Positions 60,143 through 64,000 of a stretch of 64,000 nt of DNA are shown piece by piece. The position numbers and the translations under genes are program-made. Positions within the stretch are counted from its first letter, which is position 1; the number at the start of each line of letters is the position of its first letter. The notes beneath the pieces were generated by a model. That model worked only from the letters and a program-made list of their open reading frames with translations. It did no database searches and was not told where the DNA came from. Source of the DNA: Halisarca cf. caerulea (taxonomy: Eukaryota; Porifera; Demospongiae; Chondrillida; Halisarcidae); assembly GCA_963170055.1 (NCBI GenBank), contig CAUJGJ010000402.1, forward strand, positions 87,501-151,500, read 5' to 3'.

Positions 60143-63100
60143 TATATTTGTGTAGTGTTGGTTATGCTGGTGCTAATACCAATATTTGGCACTAGCACCA
60201 CGCACATTCCCAGTGGACACACATGAAGTTTCTGAAGTGCTGTGGGCATATTTGTGTAGTGTTGGATATGGTGGTTCTAAGACCAATATTTGGCATCAGC
60301 ACCACGCACATTCCAAGTGGACACACATGAAGTTTCTGAAGTGCTGTGGGCGTATCTGTGTAGTGTTGGATACGCTGGTGCTAATACCAATATTTGGCAC
60401 TAGCACCACGCACATTCCCAGTAAACACGCATGAAGTTTCTGAAGTACTGTGGGCGTATTTGTGTACTGTTGGATATGTTGGTGCTAATACCAATATTTG
60501 GCACTAGCACCACGCACATTCCCATTGGACACACATGAAGTTTCTGAAGTGCTGTGGGCGTATCTGTGTAGTGTTGGATATACTGGTGCTAATAATAATA
60601 TTTGGCACTAGCACCACGCACATTGTCAGTGGACACACATGAAGTTTCTCAAGTGCTGTTGGCGTATTAGTGTAGTGTTGGATATGGTGGTTCTAAGACC
60701 AATATTTGGTACTAACACCACGGACATTCCCAGTGGACACGCATGAAGTTTCTGAAGTGCTGTGGGCGTATTTGTGTAGTGTTGGATATGGTGGTTCAAA
60801 CACCAATATTTGGTACTAGCACCACACACATTGTTAGTGGATACACATGAAGTTTCTGAAGTGCTGTGGGCGTATTAGTGTAGTGTTGGATATGGTGGTT
60901 CTAAGACCAATATTTGGCACTAGCACCATGCACATTCCCAGTGGACACACATGAAGTTTCTCAAGTGCTGTGGGCGTATTTGTGTAGTGTTGGATATGGT
61001 GGTTCTAAGACCAATATTTGGTACTAACACCACGCACATTCCCAGTGGACACGCATGAAGTTTCTGAAGTGCTGTGGGCGTATTTGTGTAGTGTTGGATA
61101 TGGTGGTTCAAACACCAATATTTGGTACTAGCACCACACACATTGTTAATGGATACACATGAAGTTTCTGAAGTGCTGTGGGCGTATTAGTGTAGTGTTG
61201 GATATGGTGGTTCTAAGACCAATATTTGGCACTAGCACCATGCACATTCCCAGTGGACACACATGAAGTTTCTGAAGTGCTGTGGGCGTATTTGTGTAGT
61301 GTTGAATATGCTGGTGATTAGACCAATATTTGGCCAAATACCAATATTTGGTGCCAATACCAATATTTCGCTAGTGCCAAATATTGGTATTAGCACCAGC
61401 ATATCCAACACTACACAAATACGCCCACAGCACTTCACAAACTTCATGTGTGTCCACTGGGAATGTGCGTGGTGCTAGTGCCAAATATTGGTATTAGCAC
61501 CAGCATATCCAACACTATACAAATACACCCAAAGCACTTCAGAAACTTCATGTGTGTCTACTGGGAATGTGCGTGGTTTTAGTGACAAATATTGGTCTCA
61601 GAACCACCGTTTCCAACACTACACAAATATACCCACAGCAGTTCATTAACTTCATGTGTGTCCACTGGAAATGTGCGTGGTTTTAGACACAAATATTGGT
61701 CTGAGAACCACCATTTCCAAGACTACACAAATATGCCCACAGCACTTAAGAAACTTAATGTGCTTCCACTGGGAATGTGCGTGGTGCTAATGCCAAATAT
61801 TGGTCTTAACACCAGCATATTAAAAACTATACAGATACGCCTGCAACACTTACGACACTTCATGTGTGGGAGTGTGCGTGGTGATACTACCAAATATTGG
61901 TCTTAGAACCACCATAACCAACACTACACAAATACGCCCACAGTACTTCAGAAACTTAATGTGTGTCCACTGGGAATGTGCGTGGTGCTAGTGCCAAATA
62001 TTGGTATTAGCACCAGCGTATCCAACACTACACAAATACGCCCACAGCACTTCAGTAACTTCATGTGTGTCCACTGGGAATGTGCGTGGTGCTATTGCCA
62101 AACATTGGTCTTAGAACCACCATATCCAACACTACACAAATATGCCCACATTACTTCAGAAACTTCATGTGTGTCCACTGGGAATGTGCATGGTGCTAGT
62201 GCCAAATATTGGTACTAGAACCAGCAAATTCAACACTACACAGATACGCCCACAACACTTCAGAAACTATGTGTGTCCACTTTGAACATAAGTGGTGCTA
62301 GTGCCAAATATTTGTATTAGCACCAGCATATCCAATAGTACACAAATATGCCCACAGCACTTCAGAAACTTAATGTGAATCCACTGACAGTGTGCGTGGT
62401 GCTAGTACCAAATATTGGTCTTAGAACCACCATATCCAACACTACACAAATACGCCCACAGCACTTCAGAAACTTCATGTGTGTCCACTGGGAATGTGCG
62501 TGGTGCTAGTGCCAAATATTGGTCTTAGAACCACCATATCCAACACTACACAAATATGCCCACAGCAGTTCATAAACTTCATGTGTGTCCACTGGGAATT
62601 TTGTGGTTTTAGTGACAAATATTGGTCTTAGAACCACCATATCCAACACTACACAAATATGCCCACAGCACTTCAGAAACTTCATGTGTGTGTACTTGGA
62701 ATGTGCGTGGTGCTATTGCGAAATATTGGTCTTGACACTAGTATATTTAACACTACACAGATACGCCCACAACACTTCAGAAACTTCATGTGTGTCCACT
62801 GGGAATGTGTGTGGTGTTAGTGCCAAATATTGGTCTAATCACCAGCATATTCAACACTACACAAATTCGCCCACAGCACTTCAGAAACTTCATGTGTATC
62901 CACTGACAATGTGCGTGGTGCTAGTACCAAATATTGGTCTTAGAACCACCATATCCAACACTACACAAATACGCCCACAGCTCTTCAGAAACCTCATGTG
63001 TGTCCACTGGGAATGTGCGCGGTGCTAGTGCGAAATATTGGTATTATCACCAACATATCCAACGCTACACAAATACGCCCACAGCACTTCAGAAACTTCA

Positions 63101-64000
63101 TGTGTGTCCACTGGGAATGTGCATGGTTTTAGTGACAAATATTAGTCTTAGAACCACCATATCCAACACTACATAAATATACCCACAGCAGTTCATAAAC
63201 TTCATGTGTGTCCACTGGGAATGTGCGTGGTTTTAGACACAAATATTGGTCTTAGAACCACCATTTCCAACACTACACAAATATGCCCACAGCACTTAAG
63301 AAACTTCATGTATGTCCACTGTAAATGTTCGTGGTGCTATTGCGAAATATTGGTCTTAGAACCACCATATCCAACACTACACAAATATGCCCACAGCACT
63401 TAAGAAACTTTATGTGTGTCCACTGTAAATGTTCGTTGTGCTATTGCGAAATATTGGACTTAACACTAGCATATTTAACACTACACAGATACGCCCACAA
63501 CACTTCAGAAACTTCATGTGTGTCCACTGGGAATGTGTGTGGTGTTAGTGCCAAATATTGGTATTAGCACCAGCATATCCAACACTACACAGATACGCCC
63601 ACAGCAGTTCAGAAACTTCATGTGTGTCCACTGGGAATGTGCGTGGCGCTAGTGCCAAATATTAGTCTTAGAACCAACATATCCAACACTACACAAATAC
63701 GCCCACAGCACTTCAGAAACTTCATGTGTGTCCACTGGGAATGTGCGTGGTGCTAGTGCCAAATATTTGTATTAACACAAGCATATCCAATGCTACACAG
63801 ATACGCCCACAGCACTTCAGAAACTTCATGCGTGTCCACTTAGAATGTGTGTTGTGCTAGTACCAAATATTGGTCTTAGAACCACCATATCCAACACTAC
63901 ACTAATACGCCCACAGCACTTCAGAAACTTCATGTGTATCCACTGACAATGTGCGTGGTGGTAGTACCAAATATTGGTGTTTGAACCACCATATCCAACA
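60143..64000. repeat. 104 bp satellite array with an internal inversion
   Basis: About 37 monomers of 104 bp, for example TGTAGTGTTGG at 60151, 60255, 60359 and 60463. The consensus includes TTTGGCACTAGCACCACGCA, CATTCCCAGTGGACACACAT, GAAGTTTCTGAAGTGCTGTG and GGCGTATTTG. Orientation is constant to about 61320, then reverses across a short junction (about 61320-61380) rich in CCAATATTTGG, and stays reversed to the window end. Two variant types alternate (CTGGTGCTAATACCAA and GTGGTTCTAAGACCAA). From about 60610 to 61230 a 312 bp trimer is repeated. Open frames here, on either strand, are by-products of a stop-poor monomer. The array continues beyond the window. Confidence 0.97.

Noticed and set aside
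60186..63567. Many overlapping frames of 60-150 codons near the window end
   Set aside because: All lie in the 104 bp satellite; the same peptide recurs every three monomers on both orientations. No start context or family support.
60143..64000. CRISPR-like array
   Set aside because: The units are whole 104 bp monomers with no unique spacers, and the genome is eukaryotic.

Overview
The window is eukaryotic nuclear DNA. Genes are split by GT-AG introns, and tRNA, MITE, LINE and satellite sequence is present. The multi-exon genes carry many introns of only about 60-80 nt, the sequence is AT-rich, and conserved metazoan proteins sit next to Ig-domain and cysteine-rich secreted proteins. This looks like an early-branching marine animal, most likely a demosponge of the Amphimedon type. 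That assignment is inference; no species-specific marker was checked. I built gene models by hand from splice signals, reading-frame phase and remembered protein families.

Layout. (1) 1-3,850: non-coding sequence and a large CA microsatellite, then a four-exon minus-strand gene for a small secreted Ig-domain protein. (2) 6,606-12,614, minus: LYRM4/ISD11 in three exons with a 5.6 kb first intron. (3) 13,690-15,245: a decayed LINE. (4) 16,802-28,623, minus: TRAPPC2L in six exons. Its 9.3 kb third intron contains, on the opposite strand, three tandem paralogous genes (21,090-26,474) for small secreted cysteine-rich proteins with a PKD-like WGDG core. I do not recognise this family as described. 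(5) 29,045-38,784, minus: SPT16, the large FACT histone-chaperone subunit, resolved here into 37 coding exons that sum to an uninterrupted 1,019-residue protein; an intron-containing tRNA-Ile(UAU) gene lies in one intron. (6) 39,504-42,107, minus: PABPN1 in six exons. (7) 42,234-57,905, plus: an Aurora kinase in ten exons, head to head with PABPN1 across a 126 bp shared promoter. Its introns have accumulated a decayed Crypton-type tyrosine recombinase, several MITEs, long perfect palindromes and a PIF1/Helitron helicase relic. (8) 58,211-60,140: a long-TIR element and a broken IS630/Tc1-mariner-type transposase. (9) 60,143 to the window end: a 104 bp satellite array with an internal orientation switch and a local trimeric higher-order repeat.

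The genes do not form an operon-like unit. Most are housekeeping: iron-sulfur cluster assembly (LYRM4), vesicle tethering (TRAPPC2L), chromatin (SPT16), mRNA polyadenylation (PABPN1) and mitosis (Aurora). The local novelty is the nested secreted-protein cluster and the unusual small mobile elements: two TSD-flanked insertions sharing a hammerhead-like stem-loop, fold-back palindromes with unrelated arms but similar GC-rich centres, and two interleaved pogo-like MITEs.
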